From Alteromonas lipotrueiana (GTDB taxonomy: Bacteria > Pseudomonadota > Gammaproteobacteria > Enterobacterales > Alteromonadaceae): a stretch of DNA of 64,000 bases. Below, one piece after another: positions 36,361 through 45,117 of this stretch. The position numbers and the translations under genes were made by a program. The number at the start of each line of letters is the position of its first letter. Positions within the stretch are counted from its first letter, which is position 1. The notes below the pieces were generated by a model. The model had not been told where the DNA came from. It made no database searches and saw only the letters and a program-made list of their open reading frames with translations. The DNA lies in contig NZ_JAESDK010000004.1 in the NCBI RefSeq assembly GCF_019249245.1, forward strand, positions 62,001 to 126,000, written 5' to 3'.

Positions 36361-38121
36361 CTAGGAGGGGCGCTGGTTACAAATCCATACTGTTTGATAC
36401 GGAGCAAGCCGTAAGTAGCCATTGTCATCTTCAATGGCTTCACCGCTAATCAAATCAATCCAGTGTTCGGTTGCCAGCAGATTGATGTCTGACATCAATA
36501 CCACTTGCTCATCGACTGAAATGTTACTGACACAAAAAATACTTTGCGTGCGATCAAGGCTTTGACGCCAGTAACCAAACAGCTGATTACCCAGTTGCAA
36601 GGTAAACTGAGTCGCATTTGGATGAAATGCCGGCTGCGCTTTACGGATACGAATAAGCTGGGACATCTGCGTTAAAACCTGATGATGCTGAGAGTAGGGC
36701 GCATCAAGCAGCCGCTCAATTTCATCAAACTCCCAACGCTTACGGTTAATCGAACGATTTTGGCCTGTATTGGCTACTTTTTCGTAATCGTTAGACGTCC
36801 CCAGTAAGCTATGAATATAGATACCGGGCATTCCTTCCATACCCAGCATGATAGCGTGGGCACAGATAAAGCGTTCAATCTGCCAGCGGTCAGGACCATT
36901 GACGGTGCCCTGCAAAGCATCAAACAGGGTAATATTAATCTCATAAGGCTTTTGCTGACCATGAGCCGACGCCCGCCACGAGATTTTCCCCCCATAATTT
37001 TGCATGGTATGTGCCAGCGTAGAAATTTCCTCATCATCGAGTAGACCTTCAGCCGGGCGCAGCCCAATACCATCATGTGAAGCAATAAAATTAAAATAAG
37101 TGGTGCCATTTTGCGCAGGTGGCATACTCATCATCCAGCTTTTCAGATAACGGCAGTCACCCGTCACCAGAGTATTAACCAGCAAAGGTGGCAATGAAAA
37201 GTTGTAAATAGCATGAGCTTCATTAGCATTACCGAAATAGGTCAGATTTTCGCGATTTGGTATATTTGTTTCAGTAATGATAATAATGCTGGGATCAACA
37301 TGTTCAATCAACGTACGCATTAACCGAATAACTTCATGCGTTTGGGGAAGATTAATACAGGTGGTCCCCACCACTTTCCATAAGAACGCGACAGCATCTA
37401 ATCGAAATACTTTTGCACCTTCGTCGATATACAGACGAATGATTTTCATAAAAGCCAAAAGCACTTTTGGATTGCTGAAATCAAAATCGACCTGGTCGTG
37501 ACTAAACGTACACCACACGTACTTTGTTCCCTCTTGGGTCTGGGTTTCGCGCAATAGCGGTGAAACCCGAGGGCGGGTTACCTGCGATAAATCGTCATCA
37601 GGGCTGGCTGTAAAGAAAAAATCACTGCCGGGCCCTTCACCTTTGATGAAATTTTCAAACCAGGCACTGCGGGCAGAGCAATGATTGACCACCAGATCAA
37701 ACATAAGACCGTAATCGTCAGCTAAACGTTTAATATCAGACCATTCACCCAATGCTTCGTTAACACTGGAATAATCGATGACCGAAAACCCATCGTCAGA
37801 GCTGTAAGGGTAAAACGGTAGCAAATGCACTTTGTTAATCGTATTTTTACAGTAAGTTTGTAAAAACCGGTGTAATGTAAAGAGCGGTTTCTCATGGCCA
37901 TCTACAATACTGTCACCGTAGGTGATCATCATCACATCTTGCTCATCCCAGTAGTTACAATGATGCTGGGGGACCACAATGTCATCGTCTGATTTCAGGC
38001 GCATCGCATGCATCAGTTCATCAGCGATTTTCCCCACAGAAGTGTCTAAATTCACCTGGGCAAAAATCGCTTCTAAATGATGTTTGATTTTTTCGTTTAA
38101 AGAATTCCAGTTCGTGGTCAT
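36361..38121 (-). CDS. GH13_18 glycoside phosphorylase, probably glucosylglycerate phosphorylase
   Basis: A 586-residue GH13 enzyme of the sucrose phosphorylase subfamily. Catalytic residues are in place: nucleophile D242 (FRLDAVAF), acid/base E284 (IITETNIP) and stabiliser D350 (ASHDGIG). [17 protein letters not shown] (101-117) is the subfamily signature. Members phosphorolyse sucrose, sucrose 6-phosphate, glucosylglycerol or glucosylglycerate. The gene starts 3 nt after the stop of a glucosyl-3-phosphoglycerate synthase, so 2-O-glucosylglycerate plus phosphate to glucose 1-phosphate plus glycerate is the best inferred reaction. It is the last gene of the operon. Confidence 0.82.
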   Translation of the reverse strand: MTTNWNSLNEKIKHHLEAIFAQVNLDTSVGKIADELMHAMRLKSDDDIVVPQHHCNYWDEQDVMMITYGDSIVDGHEKPLFTLHRFLQTYCKNTINKVHLLPFYPYSSDDGFSVIDYSSVNEALGEWSDIKRLADDYGLMFDLVVNHCSARSAWFENFIKGEGPGSDFFFTASPDDDLSQVTRPRVSPLLRETQTQEGTKYVWCTFSHDQVDFDFSNPKVLLAFMKIIRLYIDEGAKVFRLDAVAFLWKVVGTTCINLPQTHEVIRLMRTLIEHVDPSIIIITETNIPNRENLTYFGNANEAHAIYNFSLPPLLVNTLVTGDCRYLKSWMMSMPPAQNGTTYFNFIASHDGIGLRPAEGLLDDEEISTLAHTMQNYGGKISWRASAHGQQKPYEINITLFDALQGTVNGPDRWQIERFICAHAIMLGMEGMPGIYIHSLLGTSNDYEKVANTGQNRSINRKRWEFDEIERLLDAPYSQHHQVLTQMSQLIRIRKAQPAFHPNATQFTLQLGNQLFGYWRQSLDRTQSIFCVSNISVDEQVVLMSDINLLATEHWIDLISGEAIEDDNGYLRLAPYQTVWICNQRPS

Positions 38122-38124
38122 AGA

Positions 38125-39348
38125 CTACTCCAGTAATTCAGATGTATCTGCCTCTACCGCTTCTAATAAGCGATCTAAAATATCAGGCACCGCACTGGTG
38201 ACGCGATTCCAGCTTGGGATAAAAGGGGTTTCCATCGGGCTGTCTAAAAAGCTTTGGCCGGCCTTCATAATATTACTTGCAAACATCTCTACCGCTTTTT
38301 CTTCACGGTGAATATCTAAAGTTAAACCATTCATAACCGCATCATTATGATAGGTTTCGACAAAATCCAATGCGATTCGATAGTACGTCGCTTTTACTGC
38401 GCGAAAGGTTTCAGGACTAAATGCAACGCCTTGCGTCGCCAGCTTTCGAAACAGCGCTTTGGTAATATCGATAGACATTTTCGACAATCCACCCTGATCG
38501 TCATGCAGCGACAGGTCCTGATGTTTGTGGTCGTAAGTTTCGGCGATATCAGCCTGACATAATCGATTATGAGAATAATTACGGTGCATTTCAGAAAGTA
38601 CGCCAATCTCCAAACCCCAGTCACTGGGTATGCGAATGTCGTTTAACACATCGCGTCTGAAAGAAAACTCTCCGGCTAATGGATACCGGAAACTGTCCAT
38701 GAATTCGAGATACTCATTGTCGCCTAACGTGCGCTTTAACGCGCGTAACAGTGGCGTTACCAGCAGTCGCGAGACCCGCCCGTTAATTTTGCCATCTGCC
38801 ACACGGGCATAATAGCCTTTGCAAAATTCATAATTAAACATTGGATTGGCCACCGGGTAAATTAACCGGGCCAGCAAATCCCGGTTGTAGGTAACAATGT
38901 CGCAATCGTGTAGCGCCACCGATTCGGCCCGGTTAGAAGCCAGAATGTAGCCCATGCAATACCAGACATTACGGCCTTTACCTAACTCCTTTGGCGCAAG
39001 CCCCATTTCGGTTAGTTCTTTATCAATAGCCTGAAGACGAGGGCCATCATTCCATAATACCCGGTGGTGCTGGGGAAGTTTTCCAAAAAACTTAAGCGCA
39101 CTTTTATATTGCTCTTTATCTGCTCTGTCCAGACCAATAACAATTTCAGAAAGATAGGGAACATCCTTCAGATGCTCGATAATATCAGGCAATGCTTCGC
39201 CTTCAAGTTCGGAATACAGTGAGGGCAAAATAAGCGCCATGGGTCGCTTTTGTGAAAAGCGTAGCAACTCGGCTTCAAGCTCTTCAGTAGGGCGGTTCGC
39301 CAGATTATGTAAGGTTGTCACCACACCGTTTTGATAAAAATCGGCCAT
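38125..39348 (-). CDS. gpgS: Glucosyl-3-phosphoglycerate synthase (GT81)
   Basis: A 407-residue GT-A glycosyltransferase that joins glucose from an NDP-glucose to 3-phosphoglycerate, the first step of glucosylglycerate synthesis. It has PMALILPSLYSE near the start, GKGRNVWYCMGYILA, the metal-binding D148-C-D150 in VALHDCDIVTYNRD, and FSFRRDVLNDIRIPSDWGLEIG typical of GpgS. Length fits the bacterial family. It lies between the phosphatase gene (8-nt gap) and the phosphorylase gene (3-nt gap). Glucosylglycerate is a compatible solute in salt-stressed or nitrogen-limited marine bacteria. Confidence 0.9.
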   Translation of the reverse strand: MADFYQNGVVTTLHNLANRPTEELEAELLRFSQKRPMALILPSLYSELEGEALPDIIEHLKDVPYLSEIVIGLDRADKEQYKSALKFFGKLPQHHRVLWNDGPRLQAIDKELTEMGLAPKELGKGRNVWYCMGYILASNRAESVALHDCDIVTYNRDLLARLIYPVANPMFNYEFCKGYYARVADGKINGRVSRLLVTPLLRALKRTLGDNEYLEFMDSFRYPLAGEFSFRRDVLNDIRIPSDWGLEIGVLSEMHRNYSHNRLCQADIAETYDHKHQDLSLHDDQGGLSKMSIDITKALFRKLATQGVAFSPETFRAVKATYYRIALDFVETYHNDAVMNGLTLDIHREEKAVEMFASNIMKAGQSFLDSPMETPFIPSWNRVTSAVPDILDRLLEAVEADTSELLE

Positions 39349-39356
39349 GTATACTC

Positions 39357-40181
39357 CTAAATAGGTAATGAAAGCAATTTTGAAAGGATTTCAGTCCAGC
39401 CCGCCGGGCCGTGTAAGGTACTGGTGTAAACCTGTTCTTCTTTTTTTAATGTGGGTGGCTCATGACTGGGCGAGGCAATTCTAACGGCAATATCTGCCGC
39501 CTCAAGCATAGCCACATCATTGTTACCATCGCCTAGTGCAATAGATTGTGTGGTCGTTTTATTCTGCCGCTGGTATTCGCTACACAGCCAGTTTAATGCC
39601 TGGCCTTTGTCGCAATCTCCAGAAATATGAATAAAACGGCCGCCCTCCAACGGATGAGCACCGCGCGCTGCTATAGTCTTTAAAAAAGCCTCTTTTTTGC
39701 TCTGTTCATCCTGCCATAAGACGGGTTCGCCGTACTGCCGGCTTGCGGCAAGTTTCGCTGAGTCTTCGTCTAAGCCTGTGGCATCTTGGATTTGCGCTAA
39801 CGTCATGGCACTAAAATGAGTGAATTTATACTCGCAGTCCGTTTTTATTTGTTCAAGAATCTGCAGCCAGTGGTGGTTGGCCGAAATAAAAGACTTACAC
39901 CAAAAACCATCCTGCCATACGGTACCTGTCGGTTTTTGGTCAAAGAAATTGCGAGGAATATAGACTGCCGCCCCGTTTTCTACAATAAACGGACCCGTCA
40001 GGCCAATTCTGTTCCTTAACACCAGCATCTCTGCAAAGGTTTTGCTGGTAGTAGGAATAACCGGAATACGCTGTTCAGATAACACATCAAGCGTGGGTTT
40101 TGCAGGCTCAAAGCTATAGGTATTGTGATCCAGCAAAGTGCCATCCATGTCGGTGAATACCAGCGTTTGAATTGATGTCAT
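39357..40181 (-). CDS. Glucosyl/mannosyl-3-phosphoglycerate phosphatase (HAD superfamily, MpgP/YedP-like)
   Basis: A 274-residue HAD phosphatase with motif I LVFTDMDGTLLD (8-19), motif II IPTTSKTFAEM, and motif IV ALGDGNNDVAMLEAADIAV. This is the MPGP group that dephosphorylates mannosyl- or glucosyl-3-phosphoglycerate; E. coli YedP has 271 residues. Being first in an operon with GpgS, it most likely completes glucosylglycerate formation. The frame extends 42 codons upstream, but the ATG at 40181 follows AAGGTC and starts the family alignment. The promoter must lie in the 347-nt gap upstream. Confidence 0.87.
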   Translation of the reverse strand: MTSIQTLVFTDMDGTLLDHNTYSFEPAKPTLDVLSEQRIPVIPTTSKTFAEMLVLRNRIGLTGPFIVENGAAVYIPRNFFDQKPTGTVWQDGFWCKSFISANHHWLQILEQIKTDCEYKFTHFSAMTLAQIQDATGLDEDSAKLAASRQYGEPVLWQDEQSKKEAFLKTIAARGAHPLEGGRFIHISGDCDKGQALNWLCSEYQRQNKTTTQSIALGDGNNDVAMLEAADIAVRIASPSHEPPTLKKEEQVYTSTLHGPAGWTEILSKLLSLPI

Positions 40182-40375
40182 GAGCGACCTTATCAAGCAA
40201 ATAGAGTTGAAAACCAATCCTATACGTGTGGCAGAAAGTGTGGAGTAATATCTCACAAAGCACATTTCAGGCCATTGCCGTATAATCATTTTGCAATTAA
40301 AACGCAAACGCGCGCAGTAATGATCACATCGGCTGCAATAACCTTAGCTTAGGGGGGCAGGTCTAAGGTTTAGAA
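40182..40375 (-). promoter_or_regulatory. Promoter region of the glucosylglycerate operon
   Basis: No gene is present. This gap must carry the promoter for the minus-strand phosphatase-gpgS-phosphorylase operon. I could not assign convincing -35/-10 boxes, so osmotic or sigma-S control is only a possibility. Confidence 0.35.
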
Positions 40376-40400
40376 TAAAAAAGAGACGATATGTCGCTTT
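40376..40400 (-). terminator. Probable terminator downstream of cmoB
   Basis: On the minus strand AAAGCGAC pairs with GTCTCTTT with one mismatch around ATATC, followed by T6. It lies about 130 nt past the cmoB stop. Confidence 0.5.
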
Positions 40401-40424
40401 AAATTGTATGCGGTAAAGTTACAA

Positions 40425-40502
40425 GGTGCGGCCAAAGCCTGGCACCCTGTAAAAGCCGAGGGCATGCACCATGATAAAGCGCTTAAACGCCAATATGGTG
40501 CA
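40425..40502. repeat. Two inverted repeats in the cmoB 3' region
   Basis: GGTGC-GGC-CAAA-GCC-T-GGCACC (40425-40446) folds into one hairpin. TGCACCAT (40465-40472) and ATGGTGCA (40495-40502) form an 8-bp inverted repeat around a 22-nt loop that itself holds the palindrome AAGCGCTT. Neither has a T-run, so they may stabilise the cmoB transcript or form a regulatory structure. Confidence 0.45.
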
Positions 40503-40528
40503 ATAGTGACAACATAGCAGACAAGTAG

Positions 40529-41512
40529 CTATTTTCGGGTAGCCACCAGTACCGCTCGTTTTGGTGCAGGGTAGCCTTCAATGGTTTTGCTAATGTCTTC
40601 AGGGTCCAGAAAATCCTGCAAACTTTGATTTGTCATCCAGTTAGTACTTCTTTGTTCATCCAAACTGGTTGTGTTTACATCGGCGATGATAATATTTTTA
40701 AAGCCTAAACGCTCTAACCACGTGGTTAATGCTGCCACCGAAGGTAAAAACCAAACATTGCGCATTTGCGCATAACGCTCGCCCGGCATAACCACAGTGC
40801 GCTCGTCGCCATCGACTACAAGGGTTTCTAACACCAGTTCACCGCCACTTCGAAGTTGTGATTTCAGCTGTTCTAAAAACTGAAGAGGGTCTTTGCGATG
40901 ATATAAGACACCCATAGAAAACACCGTGTCAAAAGCCTGAACCGCTTGCATTTGTTCTATTCCAAGAGGTAGGTAGTGTACGGGTGCAGCCCCCAGATAA
41001 TGCTTGATGGCCTGAAACTGAACTAAAAATAAATTGGTAGGGTCAATGCCAAACACACACCTTGCGTGTTCACCGTACATGCGCCATAAGTGATAGCCGC
41101 TGCCACATCCTACATCCAGCACCTTTCGATTAGCCAGGGGACTAATATGGCCGACCACCCGATCCCACTTCCAGTCTGAACGCCATTCAGTGTTTATTTC
41201 AATACCAAATAAATCAAACGGGCCCTTACGCCAGGGCGTAAACTGCTGTAACAAGCCGGTTATCTGCTTTTTCTGATACTCGGTAATATCTTCGCTACTG
41301 CCTATTTTAACCTGGGCAGACAGCTCAATGTCGGGTGAGGATACCTGGGGTAGTTTTGCAAGTAATCGACACCACTTGTTAAACTCCCCGCGCTGGCCCT
41401 GTTGGTCCCATAAGTTAATTTGGGCTGGCAGCGTTTCAAGCCAGTGACTCAGGTTGTTGTCTATCAGACAAGCGTAGGCATCATCAAACCAGCTGCGTGC
41501 AAGTTGATTCAT
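40529..41512 (-). CDS. cmoB: tRNA U34 carboxymethyltransferase
   Basis: A 327-residue enzyme that transfers the carboxymethyl group of carboxy-SAM to 5-hydroxyuridine at tRNA position 34, giving cmo5U. The methyltransferase fold starts with KVLDVGCGSGYHLWRMYGE, followed by GIDPTNLFLVQF and FSMGVLYHRKDPL, as in E. coli CmoB (323 aa). The N-terminal region WFDDAYACLIDNNLSHWLETLPAQ is also family typical. It overlaps cmoA by 4 nt, matching the classic cmoAB pair, and is followed by a structured 3' region. Confidence 0.95.
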   Translation of the reverse strand: MNQLARSWFDDAYACLIDNNLSHWLETLPAQINLWDQQGQRGEFNKWCRLLAKLPQVSSPDIELSAQVKIGSSEDITEYQKKQITGLLQQFTPWRKGPFDLFGIEINTEWRSDWKWDRVVGHISPLANRKVLDVGCGSGYHLWRMYGEHARCVFGIDPTNLFLVQFQAIKHYLGAAPVHYLPLGIEQMQAVQAFDTVFSMGVLYHRKDPLQFLEQLKSQLRSGGELVLETLVVDGDERTVVMPGERYAQMRNVWFLPSVAALTTWLERLGFKNIIIADVNTTSLDEQRSTNWMTNQSLQDFLDPEDISKTIEGYPAPKRAVLVATRK

Positions 41513-42249
41513 AATGTTTGTCCCTTGATCGCTACTAACGACATGAAGTTATAACACTGATACCACTTTACAACGTCACTGAAGCCCGCTTCAAACAACC
41601 GATTCTCATGGGTTTCAAACGAGTCGGTCAGCATAATGTTTTCTAACGCAGCCCGCTTTTGTGATACTTCGAGTTCACTGTAACCATTATCGCGTTTGAA
41701 CTGGTGATGCAAATCAATAAGTAACTCATTGCCTTGCAGGGTAGGGTGACTGACCTTCTCTGACAAAACTAAAATAGCGCCATCGTTCATACCTTTATAA
41801 ATAGAGGTTAACAACGCTAAGCGCTCATCTGGTTTAATAAACTGTAAGGTGAAGTTCATAATAACCATTGAGGCGTTTTCAATTTTGGTGTTTTGTGCCA
41901 GCTTTTGCTCAACCGTGATAGGATTTGAGAGCGCAAAGGAGCGCACGGTTCGACTGCATCGCTCAACCATAGCCGGTGAGCTGTCTATTGCCACAATATC
42001 ACAGGGTATAGCATGCGTTGCCCGGGCGACAGATAAACTGGCGGCCCCTAACGAGCAACCTAAATCATAGACGCGGGTTGCGCTTTTGACATAGCGACTG
42101 GCCAGTTCACCAATGGTGTGAACAATGGTCTGATAGCCGGGGACCGACCGCTTTATCATATCTGGAAATACATCTGCCACAGCTTCGTCAAAGGTAAAGT
42201 CTTCGACAGATTGCATGGGGGTGGCAAAGATTTTGTCTTGTTTGCTCAC
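41509..42249 (-). CDS. cmoA: Carboxy-S-adenosyl-L-methionine synthase
   Basis: A 246-residue enzyme that turns SAM plus prephenate into carboxy-SAM, the cofactor used by CmoB. It has FDEAVADVFPDMIKRSVPGY near the N-terminus, motif I VYDLGCSLGAASLSVAR (standard DLGCSxGAA), MVIMNFTLQFI and the C-terminal WYQCYNFMSLVAIK. Length matches E. coli CmoA (247). The ATGA overlap with cmoB shows translational coupling. The next gene upstream is divergent, so the cmoAB promoter lies at about 42250-42330. Confidence 0.95.
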   Translation of the reverse strand: MSKQDKIFATPMQSVEDFTFDEAVADVFPDMIKRSVPGYQTIVHTIGELASRYVKSATRVYDLGCSLGAASLSVARATHAIPCDIVAIDSSPAMVERCSRTVRSFALSNPITVEQKLAQNTKIENASMVIMNFTLQFIKPDERLALLTSIYKGMNDGAILVLSEKVSHPTLQGNELLIDLHHQFKRDNGYSELEVSQKRAALENIMLTDSFETHENRLFEAGFSDVVKWYQCYNFMSLVAIKGQTL

Positions 42250-42421
42250 AATGTCGGCTCTTTCAAATCATAAAATTGCCCCGATTTTACCTGTCTTGCA
42301 GTTTTTTCCAATTGCTTCGTAATAAAACTTATTGTTTACCCGGTATATTTGCCTTTTTTACTTTTACTTATTAGTCTTAAGTATTACTGTAGTACACAAT
42401 AATTTAGGTTTGAGAATAAAC

Positions 42422-43057
42422 ATGATGCAGATATTGGTTGCCGACGACCATCCCTTGTTTCGAGAGGCATTGCGGGGCGCTCTCACACCGTATTTTGAAG
42501 ATACGGAAATTCTTGAGGCGGACTCGCTGGATACAATGTTGTCTGTACTGAACGAACAACGTGAAATTGAACTTATATTGCTGGATTTAACCATGCCGGG
42601 GGCAGAGTACTTTAACGGCTTAATCTCGGTTCGCGAAGCCTATCCTGATATCCCGGTAGCCGTAGTGTCTGCCAGCGAAGGTATTGAGGTAGTGGCTCAG
42701 GTAATGAGCCTGGGGGCTCAGGGTTTTATTCCAAAATCGACACCCACCAAAGACATTGCCCAGGCTATTATGCATATTACTAAGGGCGGAACCTGGATCC
42801 CTGAATCTATGCAGGCTGAGTTAGAGTCGGTAAATGCTGAGATGGCACAGTTGTTACAACGCTTCAGAGAGCTGACGCCAAAGCAAATTCAGGTGTTATC
42901 GTTTTTACGTGCAGGCTTGATGAATAAACAAATAGCGCATGAAATGAATGTCACAGAAGCCACGATAAAAGCGCACATCAGTGCTATTTTACGTAAACTT
43001 GATATTAACACCCGAACCCAGGCGGTGTTATTAATGGATAAACTTCAGCTTACCTAA
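42422..43057 (+). CDS. NarL/LuxR-family response regulator (orphan)
   Basis: A 211-residue two-domain response regulator. The receiver domain (1-120) has the acidic pair D8-D9, phosphoacceptor D55 in LILLDLTMPG, the switch Ser in VVSAS and Lys in GFIPKSTP. The output domain ends with the LuxR helix-turn-helix ELTPKQIQVLSFLRAGLMNKQIAHEMN, then VTEATIKAHISAILRKL. No sensor kinase adjoins, so its stimulus and targets are unknown. The ATG at 42422 (a second ATG at 42425) is chosen over a frame extending 30 codons upstream with hydrophobic sequence not typical of receivers. Confidence 0.9.
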   Translation: MMQILVADDHPLFREALRGALTPYFEDTEILEADSLDTMLSVLNEQREIELILLDLTMPGAEYFNGLISVREAYPDIPVAVVSASEGIEVVAQVMSLGAQGFIPKSTPTKDIAQAIMHITKGGTWIPESMQAELESVNAEMAQLLQRFRELTPKQIQVLSFLRAGLMNKQIAHEMNVTEATIKAHISAILRKLDINTRTQAVLLMDKLQLT

Positions 43058-43080
43058 TTTAAGCTTCATTCTTAACAAAC

Positions 43081-43114
43081 AAAAAAACCGGCAGATGCAA
43101 AGTGCCGGTTTTTT
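43081..43114. terminator. Bidirectional terminator between the response regulator and lipA
   Basis: ACCGGCA (43086-43092) pairs with TGCCGGT (43102-43108), with A6 before and T7 after, so it can stop transcription from both convergent genes. Confidence 0.92.
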
Positions 43115-43155
43115 TATTTTATCTACTGATTAATTTTACGTACTTTGTACGCTAA

Positions 43156-44118
43156 TTATTTAACTTCTTTACCCGCAGCTTGTTGATCTGCATGGTAACT
43201 TGAACGAACCATAGGCCCGCATGCCGCCTGTGTAAAACCTATTTCGCGGGCGTAATCGCCCAGCGCATCAAACTCAGTAGGATGTACATATTTTTTCACA
43301 GGAAAATGATGACGGCTTGGCTGTAAATACTGACCTAACGTAAGCATATTTACATTGTGCGCGCGAAGGTCGCGCAAAACCCCTTTAATCTCATCACTTT
43401 CTTCTCCCATGCCCATCATTAATCCAGATTTTGTGGGAATATCGGGATGTTGTTCTTTAAACTTTTTCAGCAAGTCTAAAGACCACTGGTAATTAGCCCC
43501 GGGCCGGCACTCACGATACAAGCGTGGAATGGTTTCAAGATTGTGATTAAACACATCGGGCACACCGTGTTTGAATATTTCCAGAGCACGGTCCATACGT
43601 CCGCGAAAATCAGGGACTAATACTTCAATCGTTGTAGATGGGCTGTGCTTGCGAATCGCATTAATGCAATCAACAAAATGCTGCGCGCCACCATCTCGTA
43701 GATCGTCTCGGTCTACCGAGGTGATCACAACATATTTTAAATCCATTTCAGCAATAGTGGTGGCGAGTTTCTCTGGCTCTTCAGCGCTAGGCGGTAATGG
43801 TTTACCGTGCCCCACATCACAAAACGGACAACGACGCGTACAAATATCACCTAAAATCATAAAGGTGGCAGTACCATGATTAAAACATTCTGCCAGATTC
43901 GGGCAACTTGCTTCTTCACAAACCGAATGCAAATTATTTTTGCGCAGGGTTTTTTTTATGTGATCAATTTTGTCAGTGGTGCGCGGAAGCTTGATTTTTA
44001 TCCACTCAGGCTTGCGCAGCATCTCTTCTTTTTCGGTCGGTACAATGGTGACCGGAATATGTTTGACTTTTTCATCGTCGCGGAGCTTCACTCCAGCTTG
44101 GGGACGTGCGTTACTCAT
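43156..44118 (-). CDS. lipA: Lipoyl synthase
   Basis: A 320-residue radical SAM enzyme that inserts two sulfurs into protein-bound octanoyl groups. It has the auxiliary-cluster cysteines in [13 protein letters not shown] and the radical SAM motif [10 protein letters not shown] (CxxxCxxC), plus the C-terminal [11 protein letters not shown] with its conserved R-S-S-Y. Length equals E. coli LipA (321). The start is ATG 44118, inside the 3' end of lipB (8-nt overlap), rather than the TTG one codon earlier. It follows lipB and ybeD in the usual order. Confidence 0.96.
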   Translation of the reverse strand: MSNARPQAGVKLRDDEKVKHIPVTIVPTEKEEMLRKPEWIKIKLPRTTDKIDHIKKTLRKNNLHSVCEEASCPNLAECFNHGTATFMILGDICTRRCPFCDVGHGKPLPPSAEEPEKLATTIAEMDLKYVVITSVDRDDLRDGGAQHFVDCINAIRKHSPSTTIEVLVPDFRGRMDRALEIFKHGVPDVFNHNLETIPRLYRECRPGANYQWSLDLLKKFKEQHPDIPTKSGLMMGMGEESDEIKGVLRDLRAHNVNMLTLGQYLQPSRHHFPVKKYVHPTEFDALGDYAREIGFTQAACGPMVRSSYHADQQAAGKEVK

Positions 44119-44767
44119 CAAAACCTTCTTTATACTGTGTATTCTGAATGTCTAATTCATTTAGTAAATTCGCGATAAGCGCTGGACCCGTCTGAGCAAG
44201 TGATTCAGGCCCACCAAGGCGCTGAGTATCAACCATTTGCATGCCCGCATAGCCACACGGATTGATTCTGTCAAACGGAGACAAATCCATTGCAACATTT
44301 AACGCTAAGCCATGAAAAGAACAACCGCGGCGAATGCGTAAGCCTAATGAACACACTTTTTGTTCATCAACGTATACGCCTGGGGCATCCTTTTTGGCAT
44401 AAGCCTGGATGTTAGATTCAGCCAAAAGCGAAATGACTGCATTTTCCATCGCATTAACCAGGTGCCTGACACCCAACTTGCGCCGCTTAATATCAATCAG
44501 CAAGTAAATAACCTGCTGGCCAGGGCCGTGGTAGGTTACCTGTCCTCCCCGATCAACATTGACTACCGGAATATCACCTGGCATTAAAATATGTTCTGCT
44601 TTACCTGCCTGCCCTTGTGTAAAAACGGGGTCATGTTCAACCAGCCACATTTCATCGGCGCACTCAGGCGTCCGGGTATCGGTAAAGCCTTGCATCTTTT
44701 GCCAGACAGGTGTGTAAGCCTGGCGCCCTAATTGCCGAACAATTAGTCGGGGAAGCTCAGTAGCCAC
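44111..44767 (-). CDS. lipB: Octanoyltransferase
   Basis: A 218-residue enzyme that moves octanoyl groups from acyl carrier protein to lipoyl domains, feeding LipA. Motifs include [38 protein letters not shown] (R-G-G-x-x-T-Y-H-G) and the lysine/cysteine active site in [19 protein letters not shown], with C of RGC replacing the more usual neighbouring residues as in other LipB proteins. It abuts ybeD directly and overlaps lipA by 8 nt. Confidence 0.95.
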   Translation of the reverse strand: MATELPRLIVRQLGRQAYTPVWQKMQGFTDTRTPECADEMWLVEHDPVFTQGQAGKAEHILMPGDIPVVNVDRGGQVTYHGPGQQVIYLLIDIKRRKLGVRHLVNAMENAVISLLAESNIQAYAKKDAPGVYVDEQKVCSLGLRIRRGCSFHGLALNVAMDLSPFDRINPCGYAGMQMVDTQRLGGPESLAQTGPALIANLLNELDIQNTQYKEGFDE

Positions 44768-45031
44768 TTATAATACAACCCTCACCAGTTCAAGTTCTGC
44801 CAGCTCGGTATAGATAGTTTCCATATGCTCTTTACTGGTCACCTTAACACTCACCGAGATAGAATGATAATTGCCTTTACTGCTTGGCTTAACGGTTGGA
44901 CTGTAATCCCCTGGCGAAAGCTTTTGCAAACATGTAACTACCTGATTAGGAAGGTCGTCATCTGCTACGCCCATAACCTTAAATGTTTGAAAGGTCGGGA
45001 AATCCAGTAGTTCATCAAAATGGGTATCCAT
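44768..45031 (-). CDS. ybeD: YbeD family (DUF493) protein
   Basis: An 87-residue ACT-like small protein, LLDFPTFQTFKVMGVADDD at the N-terminus and YHSISVSVKVTSKEHMETIYTEL in the middle, matching E. coli YbeD (87 aa). In many gammaproteobacteria it stands between dacA and lipB, as here, with an unproven role near lipoylation. Its stop codon is directly adjacent to the lipB start. Confidence 0.92.
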   Translation of the reverse strand: MDTHFDELLDFPTFQTFKVMGVADDDLPNQVVTCLQKLSPGDYSPTVKPSSKGNYHSISVSVKVTSKEHMETIYTELAELELVRVVL

Positions 45032-45052
45032 GCGATATCCTTGACTGCAAAT

Positions 45053-45084
45053 AAAAAACGGTCAGATTGTAACAAATCTGACCG
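45053..45084 (-). terminator. Hairpin terminator after dacA
   Basis: CGGTCAGATT pairs with AATCTGACCG (45059-45084) around a 6-nt loop, followed by T6 on the minus strand. It separates dacA from ybeD-lipB-lipA. Confidence 0.9.
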
Positions 45085-45117
45085 CCTTAGAACTAGTTTT
45101 GTTGTATTTTATATGGT

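Noticed and set aside
36774..37109. 111-residue frame on the same strand as the GH13_18 phosphorylase
   Set aside because: Out-of-frame shadow within the catalytic domain; no start signal and unusual composition.
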